DNA of 64,000 nucleotides from RPQJ01 sp963754125 (GCA_963754125.1 CAVWEX010000014.1:744001-808000); one strand, 5' to 3'. Positions 28,257-37,722 are shown, counted from the stretch's first letter. Notes: generated from the sequence alone by a model not told the origin. Translations and numbers: made by a program.

Positions 28257-29081
28257 TCACGGGCGCAGCCTGCGCTCGATGCCCTTGCGCTCGATGACGC
28301 GGCTCGCGATCTCCTCGATCGAGCACTCCGTGGCGTCGAGGAAGGGCACGCCGTGACGCTGGAAAAGCGTCTCCGCGCAGCGGACCTCGAACTCGCACTG
28401 GGGCAGGGACGCATAGCGACTGCCGGGCCGCCGCTCGTTGCGGATCTGCTGCAGGCGCTGCGGCGCAATCGTCAGCCCGAAGAGTTTTGCGGCGTGCGGA
28501 CGCAGGAGCGGCGGCAGCTGCTTGCTCTCGAAATCCTCCTCGGTGAGCGGGTAATTGGCGGCGAACACGCCGTACTGCATCGCCATGTAGATGCACGTGG
28601 GCGTCTTGCCGGATCGCGACACGCCGACCAGCACGACGTCCGCGCGCCCGTAGTCTGCGGTGACGCCACCGTCATCGGCGGCCAGGGCGAAATTCGTCGC
28701 CTCGATACGCGTGCTGTAGACGATCCGGTCGGCGATGCCGTGCGCGCGGCCCTCCCGCTCCGACGACTTGACCTGCAGCTCCGCCTCGAGCGGTCCGAGG
28801 AACGCGTCGAAAAAATCGAGGAACAGGCCGTCGCTGAGCTTGACCGCCGAGCGCAGCTCGTCCTTGACGAGCGTGCTGAACACGACGGGCCGCGCACCGT
28901 CCGCGACGCCCGTCGCGTTGATCTTCCTGACGGCCTCCTCTGCCTTGTCAAGGCTGGATATAAATGGCAGAGTCACCTGTCTGAATTCGAGCCCGTCGAA
29001 CTGCGTGAGCAGACTGTGCCCCATCGTTTCCGCGGTCACTCCGGTCTGGTCCGAGACGAAAAAGGCGGTTCTTCTGGGCAT
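28257..29081 (-). CDS. ppsR: Phosphoenolpyruvate synthase regulatory protein (PSRP)
   Basis: This 274-residue DUF299 protein is a bifunctional kinase/pyrophosphorylase that inactivates PEP synthase by ADP-dependent Thr phosphorylation and reactivates it by Pi-dependent cleavage. Typical features are the N-terminal FFVSDQTGVTAETMGHSLL, the P-loop-like VGVSRSGKTPTCIYMA (residues ~150-165), and NYPLTEEDFESKQLPPLL. It stands divergent to its target gene ppsA with 73 bases between starts, the usual arrangement. ATG at 29081 chosen for its fit to the family start; an upstream extension to 29144 does not look coding. Confidence 0.95.
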   Translation of the reverse strand: MPRRTAFFVSDQTGVTAETMGHSLLTQFDGLEFRQVTLPFISSLDKAEEAVRKINATGVADGARPVVFSTLVKDELRSAVKLSDGLFLDFFDAFLGPLEAELQVKSSEREGRAHGIADRIVYSTRIEATNFALAADDGGVTADYGRADVVLVGVSRSGKTPTCIYMAMQYGVFAANYPLTEEDFESKQLPPLLRPHAAKLFGLTIAPQRLQQIRNERRPGSRYASLPQCEFEVRCAETLFQRHGVPFLDATECSIEEIASRVIERKGIERRLRP

Positions 29082-29154
29082 TTGCGCACCGCTCAACCGA
29101 GCACAGGTTCCGCGCAGTCTTTCATCGGCAACCTGACGTAGCAAGAGGCCCGCC

Positions 29155-31530
29155 TTGACGCGCTACACGATCCCATTTGCCGAACTCGGCCGCCACGACG
29201 TTGCCGTGGTCGGCGGCAAGAATTCCTCGCTCGGCGAGATGATCGCCAACCTCGCCGCGCTCGGCGTCAGCGTGCCGGGCGGGTTCGCGACCACGGCCGA
29301 TGCCTACCGCGAGTTCCTGGCGCACGGCGGGCTCGCCGAGCGCATCCGCGCCGAACTCGCAACCCTCGACGTAGACGACGTCGTGCGCCTCGCCGAGACC
29401 GGCGCGCGCATCCGCGGCTGGATCCTCGCCACACCCTTCCCCGCCCCGCTCGAGCAGGCGATCGTCGCGGGCTACGAGGCGATGCGCGACGGCGACGTGG
29501 AGCCGTCGGTCGCCGTGCGTTCCTCGGCGACGGCCGAGGACCTGCCGGAGGCGTCGTTTGCCGGCCAGCAGGAGACGCTGCTGAACGTGCGCGGCCCCGG
29601 CCAGGTCGTGCAGGCGGTGCACGAGGTGTTCGCCTCGCTGTTCAACGATCGCGCAATCGCCTATCGGGTCCACCAGGGCTTCGATCACTCGCAGGTGGCG
29701 CTGTCGGCGGGCATCCAGCACATGGTTCGTAGCGACCTCGGTGCGAGCGGCGTGCTGTTCACGCTCGACACCGACTCGGGCTTCCGCGACGTGGTGTTCA
29801 TCACCGCCTCGTGGGGCCTCGGCGAGACCGTCGTGCAGGGCGCGGTGAACCCCGACGAGTTCTACGTCTACAAGACCGGGCTGCGCGCCGGGCACCAGCC
29901 GATCCTGCGTCGCACGCTCGGCGCCAAGGCGATCAAGATGACGTACGCCGAGGGCGCGCAGGCGGCGCGGCGCGTCGTCACGGTGGACGTGCCCGAGGCC
30001 GACCGGCTGCGGTTCTGCCTGTCGGACGCAGACGTGCTCGAGCTCGCGCGCCAGGCGCTCATCATCGAGGAGCACTACGGCTGCCCGATGGACATCGAGT
30101 GGGGCAAGGATGGCGAGACCGGCAAGCTCTACATCCTGCAGGCCCGGCCCGAGACGGTGCAGAGCCGCGCCGGCCGCACGCTGCAGCGCTACACGCTGAA
30201 GGGCACCGGACCGGTGATCACCCGTGGCCGCAGCATCGGCCACCGCATCGGCGCGGGTCCGGCGCGCGTGATCCGCAGCGCAAAGGAGATGGCCCGGGTG
30301 GAGTCCGGCGACGTGCTGGTTGCGGACATGACGGATCCCGACTGGGAGCCGGTCATGAAACGCGCCGCGGCGATCGTCACGAACCGCGGCGGCCGCACCT
30401 GCCATGCGGCCATCATCGCCCGTGAGCTCGGCATCCCGGCGGTCGTGGGCTGCGGCGACGCGACGCGCGTCATCCGGGAAGGCCAGCCCGTGACCGTTTC
30501 CTGCGCCGAGGGCGACACCGGCTTCGTCTACGACGGGGCACTGCAATTCGAGCAGACGCAGATCGAGCTCGACGCCCTGCCCTCGCTGCCGGTGAAGATC
30601 ATGATGAACGTCGGTAACCCCGACCGCGCGTTCGACTTTGCGGCGATCCCGAATCGAGGCGTGGGGCTCGCGCGGCTCGAGTTCATCATCAACCGCATGA
30701 TCGGCGTGCACCCGCGGGCGCTGCTCGAGTTCGACCGCCTCGACGCCGACCTCAAGGACACGATCCGTCGCCAGATGGCGGGTTACTCGGACCCCGTCGA
30801 GTTCTACGTGGACAAGCTCTGCGAGGGCATCGGCACCATCGCCGCGGCCTTCGCGCCCGAGCCCGTCATCGTCCGGCTCTCCGACTTCAAGTCGAACGAG
30901 TACGCCAACCTGATCGGCGGGCGCCAGTACGAGCCGGTCGAGGAAAACCCGATGCTCGGCTTCCGGGGTGCCGCCCGCTACGTGGACGAGACTTTCCGGC
31001 CCTGCTTCGAGCTCGAGTGCCGCGCGCTCAAGCGCGTCCGCGAGCAGATGGGCCTGAAGAACGTGTGGGTGATGGTGCCGTTCGTGCGAACGCTCAAGGA
31101 GGCGCAGCAGGTCGTCGAACTGCTGGCCGCCAACGGCCTCAAGCGCGGCGAGGACGACCTCAAGGTCATCATGATGTGCGAGTTGCCGACCAACGCCGTG
31201 CTCGCCGACCGCTATCTCGAGCACTTCGACGGGATGTCGATCGGCTCCAACGACATGACGCAGCTCACCCTCGGCCTCGACCGCGACTCGGCCGTGGTCG
31301 CGCGCCTGTTCGACGAGCGCGACGACGCGGTGAAGGCGATGCTGCACATGGCGATCCAGGCCTGCCGCAAGGCCGGGAAGTACATCGGCATCTGCGGCCA
31401 GGGCCCCTCCGACCACCCCGACCTCGCGCGCTGGCTGCTCGACGAGGGCATCGAGAGCATGTCGCTCAATCCGGATACCGTCGTCGAAACATGGCTGTTC
31501 CTCGCGGGCGTTAGTCCGGACGCTCACTGA
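29155..31530 (+). CDS. ppsA: Phosphoenolpyruvate synthase
   Basis: PEP synthase converts pyruvate, ATP and water to PEP, AMP and Pi, for gluconeogenesis. The 791-residue length is normal. In order: the ATP-grasp nucleotide-binding domain (GGKNSSLGEMIANL, VAVRSSATAEDLPEASFAGQQET), the swivelling phospho-His domain (NRGGRTCHAAIIARELGIP, catalytic His417), and the C-terminal PEP/pyruvate TIM barrel (NPMLGFRGAARY, SIGSNDMTQLTLGLDRDS, GICGQGPSDHPD). Start is TTG at 29155 with AGAGG upstream, giving MTRYTIPFAELG. Control by the divergent ppsR product is expected. Confidence 0.96.
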   Translation: MTRYTIPFAELGRHDVAVVGGKNSSLGEMIANLAALGVSVPGGFATTADAYREFLAHGGLAERIRAELATLDVDDVVRLAETGARIRGWILATPFPAPLEQAIVAGYEAMRDGDVEPSVAVRSSATAEDLPEASFAGQQETLLNVRGPGQVVQAVHEVFASLFNDRAIAYRVHQGFDHSQVALSAGIQHMVRSDLGASGVLFTLDTDSGFRDVVFITASWGLGETVVQGAVNPDEFYVYKTGLRAGHQPILRRTLGAKAIKMTYAEGAQAARRVVTVDVPEADRLRFCLSDADVLELARQALIIEEHYGCPMDIEWGKDGETGKLYILQARPETVQSRAGRTLQRYTLKGTGPVITRGRSIGHRIGAGPARVIRSAKEMARVESGDVLVADMTDPDWEPVMKRAAAIVTNRGGRTCHAAIIARELGIPAVVGCGDATRVIREGQPVTVSCAEGDTGFVYDGALQFEQTQIELDALPSLPVKIMMNVGNPDRAFDFAAIPNRGVGLARLEFIINRMIGVHPRALLEFDRLDADLKDTIRRQMAGYSDPVEFYVDKLCEGIGTIAAAFAPEPVIVRLSDFKSNEYANLIGGRQYEPVEENPMLGFRGAARYVDETFRPCFELECRALKRVREQMGLKNVWVMVPFVRTLKEAQQVVELLAANGLKRGEDDLKVIMMCELPTNAVLADRYLEHFDGMSIGSNDMTQLTLGLDRDSAVVARLFDERDDAVKAMLHMAIQACRKAGKYIGICGQGPSDHPDLARWLLDEGIESMSLNPDTVVETWLFLAGVSPDAH

Positions 31531-31587
31531 AGCTGTGGTCACCGCCTGAAGTCTGGGCGGAGGAAGGCGCCCCGAGGCATCGGTTCC

Positions 31588-31896
31588 GGGCCTAGGTGGA
31601 GGTTGTGTTTCGAGTCGCGCATTGCGCGCTTGGTCGAAACACAACCTCCACCCAGGCCCTCGGGACGCGCCTGGGCTCGGTCCTCGTGCCGAGGACCTCG
31701 CACGGCGCCAGCATCGTTCAGGCGTTTCGCCGGACGTCTCGTCGCTCGTCACGCCGGGTCCGGCGGCCGTTTCATGCGCCGTGCGAGTTTTCCGTCCTGC
31801 GGAAAACTCGCCCAGGCGCGTCGCATCGAGCGGACTTTCCGGGCGCGTCCAGGTGAGCATGTTTCCGCGCGAACCAGGACGCGCCCGGAAAGTCCG
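31588..31896. repeat. Cluster of long perfect palindromes between ppsA and recR
   Basis: This intergenic stretch holds no convincing coding frame but a dense set of inverted repeats. They are: 31595-31613 with 31634-31652 (19 bp, perfect, extended by 5 more after one mismatch); 31664-31676 with 31810-31822 (13 bp); 31679-31686 with 31690-31697 (8 bp, 3-base loop); 31697-31708 with 31776-31787 (12 bp); 31783-31794 with 31800-31811 (12 bp, 5-base loop); 31831-31850 with 31877-31896 (20 bp). All were checked base by base. The repeats differ from each other, so this is not one REP element copied. It could be a structured RNA, a non-autonomous element, or a terminator/attenuator array for the converging ppsA and recR. 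Confidence 0.8.
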
Positions 31897-31947
31897 CCCG
31901 CCGCCGCCCCTGGAGCGCGACTCTCCGCCGAGAGGTAACCCGCGAGG

Positions 31948-32548
31948 CTAAGTGACGACCTGCCGTCCTGCGAGCGCGTGCGCGAGCGTCCCGCCATCCA
32001 CGTACTCGAGCTCGCCGCCGACCGGCACGCCGTGAGCGATCCGCGAGGCACGGATGCCGCGCCGCGTGACCACCTCGGCGAGGAAATGCGCAGTCGCCTC
32101 GCCCTCCACCGTCGGGTTGGTGGCCAGGATCACCTCACGCACCACGTCTTCGCCGAGCAGCCGCTCGAGCGCATCGATGCCGATCTGCTCCGGGCCGATG
32201 CCGTCGAGCGGCGAGAGGTGGCCCATCAGCACGAAATAGCAGCCGCGGAAGCCGCCGGATTGCTCGATCGCCACCACGTCGGCCGGCGATTCGACGACGC
32301 AGAGCAGGCTGCGGTCGCGGCCGTGGGCGGCGCAGACCGGGCAGAGCTCGCCCTCCGCGAACATGCGGCACCGGCCGCAGCGACCGAGCTGCTCGAGGGC
32401 GCCGCCCACGGCAAGGCGCGATCTGCCGGGCCCCGTCGCGATCACGCTCGAGCAGGTGGAAGGCCATGCGCTGCGCCGACTTCGGGCCCACGCCGGGCAG
32501 GCAGCGCAGCGCCTCGATGAGGCGATCCAGCGACGGCGGGTAATGCAT
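31948..32548 (-). CDS. recR: Recombination protein RecR, frameshifted
   Basis: RecR works with RecF/RecO in loading RecA at gaps. The N-terminal part from ATG at 32548 reads MHYPPSLDRLIEALRCLPG and VGPKSAQRMAFHLLERD (helix-hairpin-helix). After about 32415 the frame shifts by one base. The remainder has the Cys4 zinc finger (CGRCRMFAEGELCPVC), the Toprim domain (LLCVVESPADVVAIEQSGGF, YFVLMGHLSPLDGIGPEQIG) and IAHGVPVGGELEYVDGGTL. Removing one C in GCGCCTTGCC (coding strand) gives 199 residues, the normal length, so a sequencing insertion is likely. Last gene of dnaX-ybaB-recR. Confidence 0.9.
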
Positions 32549-32561
32549 GCCGCGCGCGGTC

Positions 32562-32891
32562 TCAGCCGCCGAATGGCAGCTTCAGCCCCGCCGGCAGGCT
32601 CATGCCGCCCATGAGGCCCGACATGCGTTCCTGGGTGGCAGCCCCGAGGCGATGCACGGCATCGTTGAACGCCGCGGCGACGAGATCCTCGATCAGCTCG
32701 CGGTCTTCCAGCGGGACCGACGGGTCGATCTGCACGCGCTTCGCCTCGTGACGACCGTTGATCGTGACCTTCACCATGCCGCCGCCGGACTCGCCGGTGA
32801 CCTCCATGGCGGCGATCTCCGCCTGCGCTTTCTCGACGTTGGCCTGCAGCTGCTGCGCCTGCTTCATGATGTTGCCGATACCGCCTTTCAT
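32562..32891 (-). CDS. ybaB: YbaB/EbfC nucleoid-associated protein
   Basis: This 109-residue DNA-binding protein forms small dimers that coat DNA. The family pattern is complete: MKQAQQLQANVEKAQAEIA (N-terminal helix), VKVTINGRHEAKRVQIDPS, DRELIEDLVAAAFNDAVHR and a Gly/Met-rich end. It lies between dnaX (25 bases upstream) and recR (13 bases downstream) on the same strand, the classic operon order. Confidence 0.95.
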   Translation of the reverse strand: MKGGIGNIMKQAQQLQANVEKAQAEIAAMEVTGESGGGMVKVTINGRHEAKRVQIDPSVPLEDRELIEDLVAAAFNDAVHRLGAATQERMSGLMGGMSLPAGLKLPFGG

Positions 32892-32916
32892 GCTCGCCTA
32901 GACTCCACAGGTTGGT

Positions 32917-34518
32917 TCAGTTCAGGGGTTTGACCGATCCCGGCTGCACCGTCGCGCCGAAGACCTCGCGCAGCGTCCGCACGTTGGCGTCCGCGTCGAT
33001 CGCGGCTTCGGCCGCACGCTGGCGATCGTCCGCCGCGCGGGCCTGCTGGCGAGCGGGTGTCGGCTCCTCCGCCTCGCTCACCGCGATCGACAGGCGCACG
33101 GTCGTGCCGAAGTGGTTCGACAATGCCTCGGCGAGCTTCTGCTCGAGCTGGGGACGGCGGTAGTGTTCGCCGGCGGCATCGAGTCGCAGCTTGACGACGT
33201 CGCCCGCACGCTCGACCAGCACGCAGTGTGCCGCGAGCTGGCTCGTCGGACCCTGCAGGCCGAGCGCGGCGACGGTGGCCGGCCAGTCGCCGCTGCCCGA
33301 ATCGCGCGCGCTGACGCCTCGCCGACCGCCCCCGGCGCCGATCGTCGGCGCCGCAGTCCGCGCCCTGCCGCCCGCAGCCGCGGCGGCCGCGACAGGGGCC
33401 GCATCGGCGTGCGAGGCGAGCGATCGCCCTGCCGTCTCCGGCCGGAATGCCAGCATCCTGAGCAGCGCCATCTCGAAGCCGCCACGTGCATCCGGGGCGA
33501 AGTCGAGGTCGCGGCGCGCCATGATCGCGATCTGGTAGAGGAGCTGGAGGTCCTCCGGCGAGAAGCGCGGTGCGAGCCCCGCGAGCGCGACGTCCTGCTC
33601 CTCGTCCTCGCTGGTCAGGTCCGGCAACGCCTGAAGCAGCGCCATGCGCTGGATCGCGGCCGCCAGCTCGCCCAAGGCCTGATCGTAGTCGGGGGCACGC
33701 TCGTCGAGCTCGGCGACGCAGGCCATGAGCGATGCGCCGTCTCCCGACGCGAGCGCGGTCAGCATGGACTCGACGTGACGGCGGTCGAGTGTGCCGAGCA
33801 GGCTGCGCACCTCGCTCTCGAGGGCGCGCCCGCCGCCAAAAGCGAGCACCTGGTCGAGTAGCGACAACGCGTCGCGCATGCTGCCCTCGGCACTGCGCGC
33901 GATCGCCCGGAGTGCCGCCGGCTCGAACTCGACCTTCTCCGCCTGCGCGATCGACACCAGCCGCTCCTGGATCAGCGGCAGCGACAGCCGCCGCAGGTGG
34001 AACTGCAGGCAGCGCGACAGCACGGTGACGGGCAGCTTCTGCGGGTCGGTCGTGGCGAGCAGGAACTTCACGTGCGGCGGCGGCTCTTCGAGCGTCTTCA
34101 GCAGCGCGTTGAAGGAGTGGGTCGAGAGCATGTGCACCTCGTCGATGAGGTACACCTTGCAGCGGCCGCGCGCCGGCGCGTACTGCACGTTGTCGAGCAG
34201 CTCGCGGGTGTCGTCCACCTTGGTGCGCGAGGCCGCGTCCACCTCGAGCAGGTCCACGAAGCGGCCGGCGTCGATGTCGCGGCAGGCGCCGCACTCGCCG
34301 CAGGGCTTCGACGACACGCCGCGCTCGCAGTTGAGGGATTTCGCGAAGATGCGCGCGATGGTGGTCTTGCCGACGCCGCGCGTGCCGGTGAAGAGGAACG
34401 CGTGGTGGATGCGGCCGGAGTCGAGCGCGTTGGTGAGCGCGCGGCGCACGTGGTCCTGCCCGACCAGCTCCTCGAAGCTGCGCGGTCGCCATTTGCGGGC
34501 GAGGACGAGGTAACTCAT
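32917..34518 (-). CDS. dnaX: DNA polymerase III subunits tau/gamma
   Basis: DnaX is the clamp-loader ATPase that also ties the polymerases together. The 533-residue product has YLVLARKWRPRSFEELVGQ, Walker A GTRGVGKT (45-52), the zinc module (CERGVSSKPCGECGAC), Walker B/DEx VYLIDEVHMLS, sensor 1 LLATTDPQKLPVTVLSRC, and clamp-loader domain III. A low-complexity Ala/Gly linker and a C-terminal tau-like domain follow. No A-rich slippery sequence was seen in the linker, so gamma production by the E. coli frameshift mechanism is not supported. The SRP RNA gene lies directly upstream on the same strand. Confidence 0.95.
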   Translation of the reverse strand: MSYLVLARKWRPRSFEELVGQDHVRRALTNALDSGRIHHAFLFTGTRGVGKTTIARIFAKSLNCERGVSSKPCGECGACRDIDAGRFVDLLEVDAASRTKVDDTRELLDNVQYAPARGRCKVYLIDEVHMLSTHSFNALLKTLEEPPPHVKFLLATTDPQKLPVTVLSRCLQFHLRRLSLPLIQERLVSIAQAEKVEFEPAALRAIARSAEGSMRDALSLLDQVLAFGGGRALESEVRSLLGTLDRRHVESMLTALASGDGASLMACVAELDERAPDYDQALGELAAAIQRMALLQALPDLTSEDEEQDVALAGLAPRFSPEDLQLLYQIAIMARRDLDFAPDARGGFEMALLRMLAFRPETAGRSLASHADAAPVAAAAAAGGRARTAAPTIGAGGGRRGVSARDSGSGDWPATVAALGLQGPTSQLAAHCVLVERAGDVVKLRLDAAGEHYRRPQLEQKLAEALSNHFGTTVRLSIAVSEAEEPTPARQQARAADDRQRAAEAAIDADANVRTLREVFGATVQPGSVKPLN

Positions 34519-34559
34519 GGGCCAGGCGTTCCCGGTCGCGGATGAAGGGAGGCGGCCCG

Positions 34560-34655
34560 CGCCAGAAGGCCCCCGGCACCCGGTGTCACCGCTGCCGCTG
34601 CTCCCTTCCGGGCCTGACGGGGTTCACGGCTGACCGTCGCGAGGGATCCGACGCG
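34560..34655 (-). ncRNA. ffs: Signal recognition particle 4.5S RNA
   Basis: On the minus strand the strongly conserved domain IV motif GTCAGGCCCGGAAGGGAGCAGC (GGAA tetraloop and asymmetric bulge) is present at about 34594-34615. Flanking sequences pair outward (for example GGATCCC near 34649 with GGGGGCC near 34568), giving a single long hairpin of roughly 85-95 nt. It binds Ffh for membrane targeting of ribosomes. The ends are approximate. A place directly upstream of dnaX is common in bacteria. Confidence 0.88.
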
Positions 34656-34692
34656 AGCCACCATGGAAGCGCGAAACTATATCACGCCGGGG

Positions 34693-36196
34693 TCAGTCCT
34701 TCGGCAGCGGCGGAGGACCCGCGGGAATGTAGGGGACGTAGATCGTGTCGCCCTTCTTCGCCTTGAACTCGGCCTGGACGGCGGCGAGCGTCGCCGGCTG
34801 CTCGTAGAGATCGGCCATGGTCGCGGCCATCACCTTGGCGGCGCGCAGCATCCCCTTGTGGCCGATCGACATGCCCCCGCTCGCGACGACCGGCCAGGCG
34901 TGCCAGGGCGCACCGAGCGGCGAGGTCGCCACGCTGACGTGCAGCGTGGGGATGACCCAGCTCACGTCGGCGACGTCGGTCGAGCCGCCCTCGGCCTGCT
35001 GGCCTTCGAGCGGCTTCACGCCCGTGAACATGCCGGTCTCGGGCACGCCCGTGGCGCGCTGCACCTGCTTCGCGAACGCCTGCTCCTGATCCGTGTAGAC
35101 GGCCGGCCCGAGCCACAGCAGGTTGGCGTGCAGCAGCCGCGCGCCCGTCTCGTTCACCAGCGTTTCCCAGTTGCCGCCCTGGACGGTCACGGTCGCCGCC
35201 GTGCCGGTCATGAGCGCGGCGCCCTCGGCGAGCTTGCGCACCCGTGCCAGCAGGTCGTCGACCTCGCTGCGCTTCCAGTCGCGCAGCCACAGCCAGCCTT
35301 TCGCGTATTCGGCCACGACGTTCGGCACCTCGCCACCCGCGACGATGGTGTAGTGCATGCGTGAGCTGGGACGGATGTGCTCGCGCATCAGGTTCACGCC
35401 GTGAAGGAACAACTCCAGCCCGTCCACCGCGCTGCGTGCGTTCCAGGGGTCGTAGGCCGCGTGCGCGGCCTTGCCGCGGAACTCGACCGCAAGATCCACC
35501 ATGGCCTGGCTCGAGGTCATGTCGGCCTGGGTCTCGTCGGCCGGATGCCAGGCGAGGACGGCATCGACGTCCTTGAAGAGCCCATCGCGAACCATGTAGG
35601 TCTTGCCCCCGATGTCCTCCTCGGCCGGGGTGCCGAAAAACACGACCGTGCCCTTCAACCGACCCGCCGCAATCTGCTCCTTGATGGCGATCGCGGCACC
35701 GAGGCTCGCCGCGCCGAACAGGTTGTGCCCGCAGCCGTGACCGGCTGCACCCTTCTCGAGCGGCACTTTCTCCGCGAGCGCCTTCTGCGAAAGCCCCGGT
35801 AGCGCGTCGTATTCGCCCATCACGCCGATGACCGGGTGGCCCTCGCCGATAGGTCGCAGTGAACGCCGTCGGCATGCCCGCCACGCCACGCCGTACGCGG
35901 AACCCCTGCTGCTCCGCATAGTCCGCGAGTGCCGCGGCCGAGCGGTGCTCGCGCAATGCGATTTCCGCGTAGGCCCAGATCCGGTCGGACAAGCCGGCGA
36001 GATCCGCTGCGCGGCGGTCGATCGCGTTCACGGCGGCCTGCTTTGCGGCACTGGCCTGCGGCTGCACCGCCTCCGTCGTTGCCACCTCGGCCGGCGGCGG
36101 CTGGGGCACGGAATGCACGTCGGCCCGGGCTCCCGGCGCGAACGCGCCTGCCAACAAGAGGACCGGGATGACATTGTCAAATTGGCACCGACGCAT
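34693..36196 (-). CDS. M20 family amidohydrolase (AbgB-like), secreted, frameshifted
   Basis: From ATG at 36196 the protein has a signal peptide (VIPVLLLAGAFAPGARA, cleavage near residue 25), then the start of an M20 peptidase domain (AAVNAIDRRAADLAGLSDRIW). At about 35851 the frame shifts by one base and continues with the metal-site segments VMGEYDALPG and GHGCGHNLFGAASLGAA, PAEEDIGGKTYM, the lid domain (AAHAAYDPWNARSAVDG) and the C-terminal catalytic part to 34693. Removing an extra C in TATCGGCG (coding strand) restores the frame, giving about 500 residues. The closest named relatives are p-aminobenzoyl-glutamate hydrolase subunit B and other aminoacyl hydrolases. The substrate is unknown. 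Periplasmic by its leader. Confidence 0.86.
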
Positions 36197-36228
36197 GGGC
36201 GTCCTCCAGGATTTCATTCGTGCTGCAC

Positions 36229-36726
36229 TCAGCCGCGACCGCGATAGGGCGCGACGCCCGGATCCGGGATCCACAGGCCGGCCGGGGGTCGGCCCGTCTG
36301 CCAGAACACGTCGATCGGCAGCCCACCGCGCGGGTACCAGTAGCCGCCGATGCGCAACCACCGGGGTGACAGCAACTCGACCAGCCGACCGGCAACCACC
36401 AGGGTGCAGTCCTCATGGAACGCCCCGTGGTTGCGGAAGCTGGTCAGGTACAGCTTGAGCGACTTGCTCTCCACCAGCCACTTCCGTGGCGCGTAGTCGA
36501 TCACGAGGTGCGCGAAGTCGGGCTGCCCGGTGATCGGGCACAGCGAGGTGAATTCGGGCGCGGTGAACCGCGCCAGGTACAGCTTGTCCGGATGCGGATT
36601 CGGCACTCTTTCCAGCAGCGCCGCCTCCGGTGACCCGGGGATCGCCGTCGGCGCGCCCAGTTGCCTGAGGCCCTGATACCGGCCCACCGGCCGGCCGCGT
36701 CGGCTCGCCATCGCTCCCCTCTCCAT
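36229..36726 (-). CDS. queF: NADPH-dependent 7-cyano-7-deazaguanine reductase QueF
   Basis: QueF reduces preQ0 to preQ1 in queuosine synthesis. The 165-residue product is of the short, single-domain type. The catalytic cysteine lies in FTSLCPITGQPD (C63, with D70), and KLYLTSFRNHGAFHED carries the NADPH-binding and substrate-binding residues. An internal ATG at 36711 would give a 160-residue protein and is equally likely. It is the only queuosine gene in the window. The start faces the alpha/beta hydrolase gene divergently. Confidence 0.93.
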   Translation of the reverse strand: MERGAMASRRGRPVGRYQGLRQLGAPTAIPGSPEAALLERVPNPHPDKLYLARFTAPEFTSLCPITGQPDFAHLVIDYAPRKWLVESKSLKLYLTSFRNHGAFHEDCTLVVAGRLVELLSPRWLRIGGYWYPRGGLPIDVFWQTGRPPAGLWIPDPGVAPYRGRG

Positions 36727-36838
36727 CGCCCGTGAGCGCGAGAGCTTGCGGCAAGTGCGGCTCTCCCCGCAATGGCGCCGGGCTGCTAAGCTTGGGCCGG
36801 CACCGCGCCACGAAGATCACAAGAGCGCTGCAACCAGG

Positions 36839-37654
36839 ATGTCAAACGTCAAGGGCGCCATCGCCGCGCGACCACCGCGGCTCCTGTACTCCCTCATCGA
36901 GGGGCGGGCACTGCTCGAGATGGCGATGCTGCCCGCGCTACTGCCGCTGCTCGCGGCGACCCCGCGGGGCGACGGTCACCCCGTGCTGCTCGTGCCCGGG
37001 TTCACTGCGAGCGATGCAACGCTGGTGGGACTGCGGCTCTTCCTGCAGTCCCGCGGCTACCACGTCGAGACCTGGGGCCTCGGGCAGAACACCGGGTTCA
37101 AGCTCAAGTTCAGCCAGGCACTCGAGCAGAAGGTGCGCTACATGCACCATCGGCTCCGGCGCAAGGTCAGCGTCGTCGGCTGGAGTCTTGGCGGCGTGTA
37201 CGGCTTCTACACGGCGCACAGCGCGCCCGAATGCGTGCGCACCGTCGTGTCGCTCGGCAGCCCGATGCGGTTCTCGGCCGAGGACTTCAAGACACCGCTG
37301 CTGGTGCGGGCGATCTACCGTTATTTCGCACACCCGATGGGGCCGGTCGCGCACCTCGCGCACGTGCGAGCCAAGGTGCTCAAGGCCCCGCCCCCGGTCC
37401 CCTCGACGTGCATCTATTCGATGACCGACGGGGTGGTGCCGCCGACCGCGTCCCGCATCGAGACCGAGGACGGCGAGCACGAGAACATCTGGGTGCCCGG
37501 CAGCCACCTCGGACTCGGGTTCAACGCGGCCGTGATGTGGATCCTCGCCGACCGGCTCGCACAGGCGGAGGGCGCCTGGCAGCCGTTCCATCTCGACGGC
37601 CGGGTGGGCTCGCTCTACGAGCACTGCGCCGGACTCGTCGCCCGGGCAGCCTGA
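36839..37654 (+). CDS. Alpha/beta hydrolase (lipase-like)
   Basis: This 271-residue protein starts at ATG 36839. An N-terminal hydrophobic stretch (LEMAMLPALLPLLAAT) precedes the hydrolase fold. HPVLLVPGFTASD is the oxyanion-loop region, and GWSLGG (residues ~116-121) is the nucleophile elbow with Ser as nucleophile. SMTDGVVPP carries the acid residue and GSHLGLG the likely catalytic His. It resembles esterase/lipase-type or PHB-depolymerase-like enzymes; the substrate is unknown. Its place beside two acyltransferase genes for storage lipids makes a lipid ester substrate plausible. Confidence 0.82.
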   Translation: MSNVKGAIAARPPRLLYSLIEGRALLEMAMLPALLPLLAATPRGDGHPVLLVPGFTASDATLVGLRLFLQSRGYHVETWGLGQNTGFKLKFSQALEQKVRYMHHRLRRKVSVVGWSLGGVYGFYTAHSAPECVRTVVSLGSPMRFSAEDFKTPLLVRAIYRYFAHPMGPVAHLAHVRAKVLKAPPPVPSTCIYSMTDGVVPPTASRIETEDGEHENIWVPGSHLGLGFNAAVMWILADRLAQAEGAWQPFHLDGRVGSLYEHCAGLVARAA

Positions 37655-37722
37655 CGGCCGCGTGACCCTGGCCTGGCTGCCGGCGGCCGTGCGGCCCTCC
37701 GCGGCAGTCGCTCAGGCGACCC

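Noticed and set aside
29122..31860. A 912-residue minus-strand frame opposite ppsA
   Set aside because: Antisense shadow of a fully recognised ppsA with high third-position GC.
31594..31951. Small open frames inside the palindrome cluster
   Set aside because: Composition is Arg/Ser/Pro-rich, there are no ribosome sites or family signs, and three overlapping frames are equally open.
32917..34518. Programmed frameshift in dnaX to give gamma
   Set aside because: No A-rich slippery heptamer was found in the GC-rich linker region.
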